Assembly (NCBI RefSeq): GCF_000208745.1 | Contig: NC_030851.1 | Span: forward strand, 12,326,948-12,390,947 | Direction of reading: 5' to 3' | DNA length: 64,000 nucleotides | Origin: Theobroma cacao | Taxonomy: Eukaryota; Streptophyta; Magnoliopsida; Malvales; Malvaceae | Shown: piece after piece, positions 26,013-38,479 of the stretch | Layout of the letters: every line of letters begins with the position of its first letter | Numbering within the stretch: position 1 is the stretch's first letter | Made by a program: the position numbers and the translations under genes | The notes under the pieces: generated by a model | Seen by the model: only the letters and a program-made list of their open reading frames with translations | What the model was told of the DNA's origin: nothing | Databases searched by the model: none

Positions 26013-29000
26013 TATAATACCCCGTACTTTGATATGGTGATTAATAAAACTTACTAGATGCCAATTGAGGTTAATTATGGTGTTTAGAAATGATGAAGGA
26101 TGAAAGGAATAGTTTGAGATAAAATATTCTACATACGAGAAAATAATAATAAAATAATAATATTTTTATCAAAGAAGAATTTGTGAGATAAAAAGTGATT
26201 CGGAAGTCAATTGAGGCCTAATAAGGTATTTTGAGTACCAAGGGGACAAGAAGAGACAAGAGGAAATTTTTGAAATAAAATATTATAAAACTATTAATAT
26301 TTTATTCACTGTCAAAATTTTTCATGAAGAAGGAGTATATGGTCAATCTAAGTGGGTGAGAAGAAGAATGAGAGAATTTTGGAGAAAAATGACGTTAATG
26401 GGGTCGCGTGTCTTTATTAAGTAAAGATAGCGGGGGCAAATAAATATTTTAAATATTATGAGGATACTGCGTTGGAGTACAAACTTCATACTTTGTTTGT
26501 ACATGTGTAGAAGAAGATAATAGAAGAAAGTTGGAGTTAAATGAGTGTTGGGATGACTAAATTAAAATGAAAAGAAACAAAAAAAGTAAAACGGTAATTT
26601 TACACAAAAGCTTGGTCAAAGCTTCCAAAGGAAGCTTTGACTCTCATCCTTATCAGCCCAAAACAGTCCTTATTCTCCTAGCAAGATATCTTATTCTTCA
26701 TTCTTGAAGCTTCCAACGCCATTCTCTCATTCTCCCATGAAAAGCTAATTTTCTTTCATTTTCTTTCCTTGTTTTCTTTTCATTTCTTTTCTCTTCTTGC
26801 TTCATTCTTCTCCCAACTTCTTGTGCACCAAAGTTACAACTTCTAACCCCAATTTCTAGCACATATAAACTCTAGGAGAAGAAGAAAGAAAAAGAGAGAA
26901 AATAAAAAAAGCTTGGTTTTGGTGATTCAAGCAAGGAACGCAAAGATTGGCTTGATTGGAGAAACAATTGGTAACATGTAAGCCAATAAACCCATGGGTG
27001 CATGAAGGACTCAAAGTGGAAAAGGAAAACAGTAAGCATAACACTATGTTTTAAAGCCTACAGTTAGTTGAATATTGTGAGGAATTATGGTTGTTGAAAG
27101 GATTTATTTGCCTAAGCTAGTTGAAAATTATTAAGATTGTATGACATGTTGTTTGAAAGAAATGAAAAAGGAATATTGTGGATGGAGGATTGAGAAACAA
27201 AGTATTGAAAGTTAGATAGATAACAATCATGTAAACTAAGATATAATCGAGTGAAAGTAAGAATGATTGTTGCTGCCATATATGTGGATTATGTGTGGAT
27301 ATATAAGATAGATTTGGGTGGAAATTATTTAGAAAGGTTGAAGTAGACACGTGACATCATAATTAAGTTACCGGTGATATAATCTAAGGAATTTCGTAAG
27401 CAATGATATAAGTAATTTTGGTAAAAATGTATTAAGATGTGAATTAATTGAAGATGGTTTCATGATAGGATGAAAAATATAAATTTGAGTAAGGATTAAT
27501 TGATTGAAGTGCTGCCTGTATACATATGTAATTAAATATATTGAGTTCGTATTATTGTTAGGATGTGCAAAGATAAGGTTAGAGTACTGTGGTGGCATGC
27601 TGGAGTAAATAACGAGCGACCGGCCAGTGAAAATAGTTAAAGACACCTTCGATCAAATAGCGATGTAATATCCCGCTATAGTAAGGTGAGTGAACTTGCA
27701 TTTCAAAAATCGTTTTGGGAGACATAATTGTATTGGTATGAAACATTGAATGATTTATTTCAACTTGTCTTTAAAAACGTGTGCCTTGGGAACAAGCCTT
27801 TGACAAAATATTTTGATGTTGTGAAATGTGAAATGTGTAAAAGAATGGACCTATGTGCTCTTATACTGTGTTGATATATGTATATATGTGTGTGTATGAA
27901 TAATCTTGTATGATGATGATGACCCGACTATGTGCGAGTAGGGAGTGCGCATAGGCCGATGATGTTGATGATCCGGCTATGATGAAGAATGAAGTGGGAT
28001 GGTGTATTTGTTGATATATGTTTATATATGTATATGTGATAGCAAGTTTATGATTATAATATGTGATTGTTTTGAATGTCAATAACTTGATTATTGTGTA
28101 TGTGTTCACTTTGATGTGCAATATAGTAGGGATGGATTTTGTGGCATGTGAAAACCCCTTATTTGTCATTTGCCCTGAATCTCGTTGTAGCGAAAATAAA
28201 TCTCGCAGCAGCGAGAAACTCTCGGGTTTTGGTGCAATGCTTTCAAATTGATGATGATTTTGACCATATTCCCTTCCAAACTGGGAAAAATGGTAAACAT
28301 CAAAGTTGTAGGCCTACCTCTTATCTTTCTAATTACCCAACAAGCATGTCAATTGGATCCATGTAGTGGAAGATATGCTTGAAAAACTGAACTGTATGCA
28401 AACCAAGAATGCCTTTTGCTATAGCGAGAATGAAACTTTCTGTTTCGCTTAGCATTTGGCTGGTTTTTGCCATATTTTCCACTTCTCCAATTTCATGTTG
28501 AATATGAATTCTCTATCGTCACATGATTTAGCGACCAAGGGTTCAATTGAGGGTTTTAATAAGGACTTAAGCTAAAGTGCATCATTTTCAAATAAGTGCA
28601 TTATGATTTCAAGCTTTTCCTTATTATATTGCTTGTTCCCTTCCTATGTTCACTCACTAAGTTTATACTCACATTTTCAACTTCATGTTTTCAAATTCAG
28701 TGGTGGTTGATACGTAGATTGAGGTGTTCGCGTACCCCCATCCCTTGGGTAGTTATCTTGACACTCAGTAGTCATATCTCCCCATCCAAAGCCACTCCGC
28801 TGACGGTCAAAGTCTTTGTATATGTTTCATGTGAATTTGCAAAGATATATTGACAACTATTTATGTATGATTTGAATTATGATGCTAATGTGAGCATTCA
28901 CTTGGGTTTTATGAGTTGTGTTGGAGAAATCGGCTTATGAACACTATTAAGTACAAATCTTAAAGAAATATGCTAGATAGATGGGTTAATATACAAATGC

Positions 29001-29083
29001 ATATTGAGAGGCTTGCTTGGGCCTAGTGGGCTATGCTTATCAGGTCCTTGCACCGATCATGGCTCGAGAATTAAGTTGTGACA
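26013..29083 (+). mobile_element. Second 3.1-kb solo LTR, nested in the copia element
   Basis: A 3071-bp segment starts TATAATACCCC (TG end mutated to TA) and ends GTTGTGACA. It is flanked by a perfect 5-bp duplication, CTTAA (26008-26012 and 29084-29088). It has no gag, pol or primer site, so it is a solo LTR. Its ending resembles that of the solo LTR at 3499-6605, but the starts differ; related large-LTR gypsy families are likely. Reading frames within it are short and low in complexity. Confidence 0.8.
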
Positions 29084-29088
29084 CTTAA

Positions 29089-32000
29089 GACACTTAAAGT
29101 TGTCAATACAAGTGCAAATGGGAATCACCAAGAAAAGCGAAGATGTTTGTTTGCTTAATAATGCAATGACATATACCATACTTCATGGCAAGCACTTTTT
29201 CTCAAGTGTGACATTACGTAAGGCAAATGTCCATATAATATCAAATCCCATTGAGATTATTGATGGCTCCAGAAATGCCACAATTGTTCTGTCAAATGGC
29301 ACCAACTTACATATCAAGGATGCATTGCTAAGTAGTAGATCAAAGAGGAATCTACTTAGCTTTAAGATGTACATTGTAATGGGTACCATCTTAAGACAAT
29401 TTATGAGCAAAATAAGGAATGTTTTCACATCACTTTTTATAAGATGGGCTCTAAAACCATCCATGAGGAGCTAGAAGCTTTAACTATAAGATTATATTGT
29501 GTCACTCTTAGAGCTATTGAATCCTACGCTACCATGTCCTGAAGATTGGTAAATTCCTATGAATTTGGACTTTGGCATGATCGTCTAGGTCACCCGAGAG
29601 CTACGATGATGAGTAAGATAATCTAAAATATTAAAGGGCACTTTTTAAAGGATAAAAATTTTTTGTTGTCCAAAGATTATACATGTGAAACTTGTTTACA
29701 AAGAAAACTCATTACTAAACCTTCTATGACAAAGGTAAATCTTAAATCTCCCTTATTTTCGTAAAGACTCTAAGGTGATATTTATAAACCAATATAACCG
29801 ATAAGTGGGCCATTCCAATATTTCATGGTATTAATGGATGCCTCTTACAGATGGTCCCATGTTTGCCTGCTATCTATGCGTAACGTCGCCTTTGCACGTT
29901 TACTTGTGCAAATTATAAAGCTTTGGGCATATTTCCCTGATTGTCCAATCAAGAGCATAAAGATGGATAATACTGGTGAATTTACATCAAAGAGGTTTGA
30001 TGCGTATTGTGCTTCGCTAAGAATCAAGCTTGAGCACCCGATTCCACATATTCATACTTAAAAAGGATTGGTAGAATTCTTGATTAAGCCCATCCAAATT
30101 ATACCTCGTACTCTATTATTAAGAACAAAGCTTAATTATTCAGCATTGGGTCATGCCATTTTGCATGCAACGACACTAATTAGATTGCGCCCCATTGCTA
30201 GTCTCCTGTAATCTCCCATGCAGTTGGTTCTAGGCTATGAACCAGACATTTCACATTTACGCACCTTTGGTTGCACTGTGCAAGTGCTTGTAGCACTGCC
30301 AAAAAGGACTAAAATGGGTCCTCAACGCTATTTAAGCATTTACATTGGGTTGGATTCACCATTCATTATTAGGTTCTTGAAATTAACGACTGGTGATCTT
30401 TTTACTGCCAGATTCGTGGATTGTCATTTTGATGAAGCAGTGTTTCCACCGATTGAGATACCTAAAGCTTCCATAGCTAAAAAGCATAAACCAATTAAGA
30501 TTTTCTCTTGGAATGAGAAAAATCTATCCCATTTAGACCCAAGAACTCTTGAATGTGAAAATGAGGTATAACATATAATCCATTTACAAGCAATTGCCAA
30601 TAGACTTCCTGAAGTATTTAATGATGCTACTAAGGTTACAAAGTCTTATATTCCAATTGTGAATGTTCCAACTAGGATTGTTGTTCCTGAATAACAGGCT
30701 AAAATGGATCAAAATGGCCCACGCTTGAAGTGTGGAAACTGATAAAATTAAAAGACATTATCCCTAGAAAATGAAAAAAGAAGAATCAGGAAAACACTTT
30801 AGAAAAGCCTGATGTTGAGCTTGCTCCAAAAAAGATTATTGCCCCTAAAGAGGCACAAATTTGTGAAAAGACCACTAACCTTGGGAATACTGAGATTTCC
30901 ATTACATATTGCAATGAGATTTGGGATCGAAATGAGATAATCATCAATGATGCTTTTATAATCTTAGTTGCTCTTGAGATTATAAACGATGATTATGAAT
31001 TGCGATCTATTATCGAATGTCATCAAAGACATGGTTGGCCTAAGTGGGAGGAAGCAATCCAAGCTGAATTAGCTTCCTTAGCTAAACGAGAGGTTTTAAG
31101 GCTTGTAGTTGGAACTCCCAACAATATAAAACCCATTGTTCCAATGGGTTTTTATTCGAAAACCAAATGAGAAAAATGAGGTCATGAGATATAAAGCTCG
31201 ACTCATTGCCCAAGGTTTCTCTCAAAGACCTAGGATTGATTATGATGAGACATATTCAGCTGTGATGGATATGATTACCTTTCGTTTCCTTATTAGCCTA
31301 GTAATTTTTAAAAAACTAGATATGCATATTAAGGATGTTGTGAAGACATATTTATATAGTTCATTAAACTACAATGTTTATGTAAAAAATTATGAGGGAT
31401 TCAAAATGCCTGAAGCATACACTCCTCGCAACTTGTTCTCAATAAAGTTGCAAAAATCTTTGTATGGATTAAAGCAATCAGATCGCATGTGATATCAGCA
31501 TTTAAGCAAGTACCTAATTAAGAAAAAGTACAAAAATGATCCTATTTGCCCATGCTTGTTTATTAAGAAATCGAAAACTGGATTTAATATTATAGCAGTT
31601 TATGTCGACGATATGAATTTGATTGGAACTCTAGAGGAGTTATCTAAAACTGCTGAATAATTGAAAAAGGAATCTAAAGTTAAAGTTTTGAGTAAAACCA
31701 AAATTTATCCTGGTCTAGAACTTAAGCACAAAACAAATGGAATACTTGTCCATCAGTCAGCATATATTGAAAGATTGCTTAAACGTTTTAACATGGACAA
31801 GGCTCACCCATTGAGCACCCTTATGGTTGTAAGGTCTCTTGATCCTTAAAAAGACCCGTTTCATCCTAGAAAACCTAATGAGGAGATACTTGGTATTGAA
31901 GTATCATATCTCAATGCAATTGGGGCTTTGATGTACTTGGTACAATGTATAAGATCGAATATTGCTTTTACAGTAAATTTGTTGGCACGTTTTAGTTTTG

Positions 32001-32560
32001 AGCCAACCCGGAGATACTAGAATAGAATAAAACATATATTCCATTATCTTCGATGAGCCATAGATTTGGGATTATATTATTCCAAAGATTCCATTAATTC
32101 TAGTTTAGTTGGATATGTTGATGTAGATATAAATCTAATACATACTAGGCTCACTCTCAAACCGATTATCTATTTTGTTATAATGGCACCACCATTTCTT
32201 GGTGCTCTACTAAGCAAACACTAGTAGCTACATCCTGCAACCACTCCGAGATTATCTCTCTATATGAAGTAAGAAGAAAGTGTGTTTGGTTGAAATCCAT
32301 TACAATGCATATTCATAATTCTTGTTTGTTTAACACCGGTTACAAATTCTCCCACTATAATTTATGAAGATAATGTTGGCTTGCATTGCACAATCAAGTG
32401 AGGATATATTAAAGGTGATAGGACTAAACATATCTCACCGAAAATTTTTCTACATTCACAAACTCTAAGAAAATCGACAAGTTGATGTTAAACAAATTCG
32501 ATTCACCAATAATCTTGCAAATATTTTTACCAAGTCATTACCGATGTCAACATTTGAAAA
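29089..32560 (+). pseudogene. Copia pol relic: protease, integrase, RT, RNase H
   Basis: Pieces of a copia polyprotein appear in order. The protease/pre-integrase part is 29100-29470 (SNGTNLHIKDALLSSRSKRN). The integrase zinc-binding part is near 29575-29710 (WHDRLGHP, CETCLQRK). The integrase core is 29825-30061 (MDNTGEFTSKRFDAYC). An integrase tail is 30218-30571. RT is 31020-31660, with WVFIRKPNEKNE, YKARLIAQGFSQ, LYGLKQS and the catalytic YVDD around 31600-31612. A worn RNase H region continues to about 32560. Frames are interrupted by stops and shifts, so no full product is made. Confidence 0.85.
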
Positions 32561-32762
32561 ATTAGTATATAGCATTAGAATACGAAAAGTTAAAAAAATG
32601 AAAGATTAATTTGCCCTAGAAAGGGCAATATGGCTTAATTAAGGGGCAGAAATTATGAACCATGCAATGTACTCTTTTTTCCTTTTGACTTGTTTTTGTC
32701 CCACTGGGTTTTTCCAGCTTAAGGTTTTTAATAAGGCAATACAATGGACATTCAATGAAAAG

Positions 32763-33074
32763 TGTTATAAAATATGTGAATATCCATTGTATTTTATAAC
32801 ACCCAATATATCTCCCCATATCCAATGAACATATTTATGTTTGTACATCCTTATATCCTGGTTACATCTAGTATATGCACATTCATATCTACTAAATTCA
32901 TCCTCTCTATTTATGTAAATTCATTCATCTTCCACTTATGTGTGCCTATAAATAGAGGCATTGTAATTGATGGTAGAGATACTGAAACAAGAAATGAAAT
33001 AGAAAATCTTTTTACATTCTTACATTTTTAATACTTTTCTCTAATATTCTCTTTCAAAATTATATTTCACAACA
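32763..33074 (+). repeat. 3' LTR of the copia element
   Basis: Starts TGTTATAAAATATG and ends TTCACAACA. It matches 25555-25859 along its length with scattered substitutions and small indels, including the TATA-bearing phrase CCTATAAATAGAG. The visible divergence shows the insertion is old. Confidence 0.8.
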
Positions 33075-33584
33075 TTTAGTATATTTTTTATATTTTACTC
33101 AATTTTATAGCTAATGTTTGCAAAAAAATATAAAATGACAAATTGTTAATATTTATCTCTGCATTTGCTATGAAAAAAAAAAAGACCTTTTAAAATAATA
33201 ATGTCATGATGAAAGACTATAATTGGTTGAGCATAACAATGCTACTATTTGGGCTTTGATTGGTGTGCTCTACCTACTTTCTTTTGGTTTTTTAAGCTTT
33301 ATCCTCACATTTAGAAACATTATCAAGACATTACAAGATGTATGACTGAGGTCACGTGATTTCTTCTGGTTTGCAGAATAGTTAGTCACGTGATTATGGA
33401 GTGTAAAAATGTAACATTAGAATGCTATAAAATTGCTTAGGCAATATTGGATTTTCAAGGCATGCCAAGTCATGTCATGAAGCAAAATGTAATTGAGATG
33501 ATGACATCTAACCATACCATAAAAAAAACATTTCTTAATCAAATTTGGTATTAAATTGAAGAATAAACCAATAGACTGGACCTA
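33075..33584. other. Intergenic, no gene seen
   Basis: AT-rich spacer between the copia element and the hAT-type insertion. No coding frame, RNA gene or repeat structure is recognised. Confidence 0.6.
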
Positions 33585-33592
33585 CTTGTTTT

Positions 33593-34680
33593 CAGGGTCG
33601 GAGTGGGGGGTCCAAAATTTTTGAAATTTTTTATATATTATATATTTTTAATGATTTTTTAAAATAATTTTTTATTAAATAATTAATATAATTAAAAAAT
33701 AATAAAATGATCTTACCAGCCTTATTCAATTTTACTCAAATTTTTATTTTTTTTTAATTTTTTAAATTTCTCTACTCATCTTTCCTTTTTTTTTTGTCCT
33801 TATATTATGCAATCATAAAGAGATAAAGTTTTTATTTAATTTTTTTATTTATATTATTATTATTATTATTATTTATATTTATTTAGTTTTTTCAATTATA
33901 TTCTATCTGCTCATATATTTTAAGTTTCTATAGATTTTTTTTTAAAATTTCTACGAATCATCAATTATATTCTTTTTTTTTGTATAGGTTATATCTCCTA
34001 CTTGTCATGATTTTTTTTTTCTGTTATGTGGATTTTATTTTTAATAATTTTAATTTTTAAAAATTAAAATTATTATTGTAAATGTAATTCTCAAATATAA
34101 GTTCAAGTGTTGCATTATTGGTTGTTGTTTAAAATTTCACTAATATATAATTTTTTATTAGTCCTAATTATATAAGAAAAAATTATCTTGAATATATGTT
34201 TTTAATGTGCTTTACATTTTATATTTAGTTGAAAGAAAATTATCTTGAGTATAAGAAGACATTATTAATTCTATATATCATATTTAACTATTTATATTTT
34301 ATGCATTATAGTTTAATATTTAGTATCATAAACTTAAATATAATAAAATAAGAATATTGAATGTTGACTACATTAATATTTTAGTTGTTTATATCGAGAA
34401 AGACAAAACTTCAAAACAAAATGGATGATAAGTTTTTTACAAATAATTTAATTGTTTATATTAAAAAATATATTGTCATCGTCGAACAAAACTTTTCTAA
34501 AGCACTATTATAAGTTTTGTTCTTTTTATTTCTTTTGATTTAAATGTTATATAAATTATTATCTATTATAAATCTTTTGATTATTAATGATTAAATTCAA
34601 TATATTAATTTTAAAAAATTTTAATTTTTATTCTTCTAAACCTTTGACCCCTCCAATAAAAGTTGACTAGCTCCGCCCTG
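33593..34680. mobile_element. hAT-type non-autonomous element, 1.09 kb
   Basis: A 1088-bp AT-rich segment is flanked by a perfect 8-bp target duplication, CTTGTTTT (33585-33592 and 34681-34688). The left end is CAGGGTCGGAG. The right end reverse complemented is CAGGGCGGAGC. CAGGG-type inverted ends with 8-bp duplications are typical of hAT transposons. No transposase is readable, so it is non-autonomous. Confidence 0.85.
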
Positions 34681-34720
34681 CTTGTTTTATTGGTGAATGG
34701 CGGCCAAACAAATTAGGAAG

Positions 34721-34766
34721 TATGCATATCAATGCTGAATTCCTATGCATATCAATGCTGAATTGC
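34721..34766. repeat. 23-bp direct repeat, two copies
   Basis: TATGCATATCAATGCTGAATT occurs twice in tandem with a 2-bp spacer, next to the hAT-type insertion. It looks like a small slippage or repair duplication. The surrounding 34689-35427 contains no gene apart from the likely 3'UTR of the IRX10-like gene. Confidence 0.7.
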
Positions 34767-35427
34767 TCATCAGCTTGGTTCCCCATTCACATGTGGATTT
34801 TTGAATTTTGGAGAAATGGTAGCCTTTCTTTTGCCTAAGTTGAACACATGATTCTTTTCTCATTAACATCAACACTTACAAGAGCTACCTAAGCGACAAG
34901 TGGCCCGTCCTTATCATGATTTAAGAGTTGAGTTAACCTGATTAAGTGACCATTATCATCATCAAAGCGATGCCATTTGTATTTCTTTTAGCTTCCACAA
35001 CTCAAACCCACCCAAACAATTAAAAAAAGCCACGGTACCAACGATTGTGAATTGTGCCAAAGGCTATGGCACCCACAAAGGCCACTTGAGTATCATATTG
35101 CCACACGTGATCAACTAATCTCCATCCAAATCATTGACAAAAGTTCATCAAATACAGGTAACAGGTCCCCTGTATCCATTCTGAGCAACAGAGGACCAGA
35201 GGACACTGGAATGGAGGTCAAATATAAAATTCAATTTACGATCAAAACAATTGTTGCTACTCTTACATGTGGAAGTAGAAGGCGTCATCCATCTATATCC
35301 AAGTATGTATTTCCATACGTATGCTTCTATACAAAAATTTTAGAATTCTATATGAGGCCAACACCTAACTCGACTTGGTACACCTGAGGGGGCTTGGTGA
35401 AGCTGCAGATATCGAGGAACAGTTTCA

Positions 35428-38400
35428 TCACCAAGGTTTCAAGTCGCCAACTGGTCCTGCTGTCCAGTTCAACATCTTTTCACCCGGCTTTAAGTAAATA
35501 CTCTTCTGATGTGGCAATTTACGAGCTAGGCCATTCAATATTTGGTGGAAAGCATCTCCTGGTTGTGCAGGTTGTGGAAACAACATGGCTCGTTTCATTG
35601 AAGGATTTGCAAGTAGCCTCTGTTTCCTTAAAATAACTTCTGGTGGTATAGATGTGAGGATTGCATCCAACTTTGGAACATCTTCTTCTGCAACAAACAC
35701 TCCGATTTCCTCCCAGGGGATAGCATCAGCAAAGGGTAAGACTATATCATCTGCTATGATGACAGGGATGCAGCCAAATACTACAGCTTCAACCAGCCTA
35801 GGACTCCAGGGAGCCCACCCCAGGGGACACAAACAGAATATAGCTCGTTGCATGTCTTCATAATACGTGTTTGGATGTTCAGTGGAGATGTCAAAGAGTG
35901 GATTATTCTTAAAATTCTCCCAAACAGCTGCCCTAGCACCTCTGCCAATCACCAAAAGAATCAGTGAGAATTTACGTTCAACCTAACAGCCACACAGCTG
36001 TAAAATTAGGTTCCAACTTGATGTAAAGGGTGAAGCCAGATCCAAACTGACAGACAAGGTCATGCATCAAGGCCAGAGGAGAGATTATAAGGTCTCATGT
36101 CTACCTCATTTAGTCATCTTAGAGTACACAAGAAAAATGCAAATTAAAGAGGTCATTTCCATTGGAAGAAAGTACTTTTACCTAGGCCTTAGTCTAAACT
36201 TAAACTTACCAAAGCTTTAAAGAAACAAACCTTGCATAGTAGCCACCTTCTGGGTCATTATTCACGTCATAAAACAACCCACGGAAGTAGACAAAAATAG
36301 ACCGTGGAGTATCTGGTGGAATCTGGTGGGCCTGCATCTTTTGAGGGGGAGCATAAGGAGGAATTGTGATTGAACCCTCATTCAAGCACACATGGTTCCG
36401 TTGCCCAAAAGTCTGAACTAAGGTAGCATGCTGAAGAATTGGAAGGATCCCCCGCTCAATAGCTTTCTCTTCCTGGAGAAGATATAATAAAAAAAAATTT
36501 GTAACTCTGTACATCAGTTGTGGTTGGTAGAAAATAATCAGTCTGTGTAAAATATAAAGTGGATTCAGTTGCATACTAACCAGAATTATAGAAGGGAATA
36601 AATACGCATACAGGATTTGATGAGACAAACACTGAACATAAACTGACATCATAGGCACATATTTGACTACAAATTCATTGTAAATTCAAGAAAATCCCAA
36701 ACTAGCACACCTTGTGTAAGGACCACCAGAGTCCAGAATAGAAATCCTTTCTTTTATTACTTCTATGGGTGGCAGGTGCAAATCACATGTTTTAGCTTGT
36801 TTGCTTGCAAAACAATACAAAAACACTGATCTAGGAGTCAAGTTCACACCCATAATGCCATATATTGCTTGCTGAAATGCACACCCTTTTTTATTGCCAA
36901 TTGCAATATGATAGGATTAGAACTAAAGTATGAATTCTTTATCTTTCTAACTTTAAAATGATTTCCATAGTTGTTATGGCATTCTGAATTCTTGGTCTTA
37001 AGTTTCTCCAGCCAAATCTTACAGATTTTATTGGACTAGTAAAAGGCATCCACAAAAAATCCAATGCTATTCCATTAAAGCCCATGGAAGAATGTTTTTT
37101 CCTGCACATTAAAATAACTTAAATGGTGCTTTACTGATTCTTGTCATTCAATATATGATATTTTTAGAAACAATACACGCATGAGAATAATCATTCTTGG
37201 GTTGGAGCCATCTCAGATGATTTGAACATACTTTCTTGGCAAAGCATGACTTCTAACTCTACCCTGTACTTTTGGCGAAGCTACAAGATAGACTATGAGA
37301 TTGTGATTATTTGAAGATTTATGCTAAAATGGATGCAAAATATGATTTTTTTTTTTTTTGACAAGTGATGCAAAACATGATTAAGTATCCGATATATGGT
37401 TTAGTAATATGCCAGCATCAATATAGGAGCATGTAAGGCTACAGAAAAGTATAGAATCAGTTACCTGATAATGAAAGCATGCTCCAAAGTCATGGGGCAC
37501 AACAAAGAAATGATCAGCCCCCTCTGTTCTATTCCAGTATGGCCAGCTTGAGGAAATAAGCTGTATTGCACTTCTCACCATCCGAGGAGACTTGAAGGGC
37601 AATGGCAAGCCATTAGGTGTAAGATCACAAGTGGCATATATAGGGGTATAAAACCAATCTGCTTCCTCAGGATTGAGGGTTCGGACTGGACTAGATAAAA
37701 GAAACCTGTGCATGAAGATCTCAGCAGCAAACATATGTGAGAGACATCTGGGGTCTTTCTGAAGGATTTTCTTGTTGTATTTGCTTGGAAGCTCATAAAC
37801 ATAAACTTTCAGCCTTCCTACTGGATCATCTTCCAGGACATCACCAGCACTTCCTGCATTATTCAAATCCCATTTTAGATTCAACAGTTTTAAGTAATAT
37901 AGCACAACAGATTATAAACCATCAATTATCTCACATTTTAATAGGGCAAAGCAAGATTGGTTTTTCTACATTCAGTAATTTTCAGATTTTTTTTATTCAT
38001 TCAACTCAATAAACATTCTAGAAGAAGTTTAGAAATTGATAAAATCAAAATTAGTAGAACAGCCAATGCATGTATATAAGTTTAGTTCAAAAAAATAAAC
38101 AGTCAGTGGTAATGATGGGCATAATGGTTTTCTTTTTATACTCATAAATAGTATAGAAAATGAAAAGGAAGCAAAATTCCATAAGACCATGAAAACCCAA
38201 TTAAACCTAAATTCCATTCTGTATGATAAATCAAAGCTGTAGCAGAAGATAATCAATGTTCAAACCCAGACCATAGCTAACAGAAACAGCAAGAGTATGA
38301 GCTTGATATATTAAAGGCCATTTTTATAAAGAAAACAAGCTTTAAAATCCAACCACATTCGAGCAAAATTGGAAACAAGAGATACCAGAAATTCTCTCAG

Positions 38401-38479
38401 TACGAGGATTGTGCTCAGCGGCAATGCTCCAAGCTAAAGCAAAGGCAATGAAAAGAAAACCCCACAAGCATCGCCTCAT
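35428..38479 (-). CDS. IRX10L: IRX10-like exostosin-family glycosyltransferase
   Basis: Four minus-strand exons (38479-38386, 37853-37465, 36472-36231, 35941-35428) join in phase to 412 residues, the usual size of IRX10/IRX10L. The first ~22 residues (MRRCLWGFLFIAFALAWSIA) form a signal peptide or anchor for entry to the Golgi. An exostosin (GT47) domain follows: VYVYELPSKYNKK, DWFYTPIYATCDL, DHFFVVPHDFGACFHY, FVYFRGLFYDVNNDPEGGYYARG, CLCPLGWAPWSPRLVEAVVFGCIPVIIADDIVLPF in parts, and the C-terminal LNWTAGPVGDLKPW. Family members extend the beta-1,4-xylan backbone of cell walls with IRX9 and IRX14 partners. No lesion is seen. Whether it is the IRX10 or IRX10L orthologue cannot be settled without a tree. 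Confidence 0.95.

Larger units (their letters stand above)
25555..33074 (+). mobile_element. Decayed Ty1/copia retrotransposon
   Basis: A 7.5-kb element lies between two similar LTRs (25555-25859, 305 bp; 32763-33074, 312 bp). Domain order inside is protease, integrase, reverse transcriptase, RNase H, the copia order. Most of gag is missing: only about 150 bp separate the 5' LTR from an inserted solo LTR, and beyond it the sequence resumes at the protease region. Multiple stops and frameshifts make it non-functional. The bases flanking the two LTRs (TTGGG and TTTAG) do not match, so the target duplication is lost or the ends are recombinant. Confidence 0.85.

Noticed and set aside
26856..28169. 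Several short minus frames
   Set aside because: They lie in the solo LTR and have low-complexity, Ser/Ile/His-rich composition with no family resemblance.
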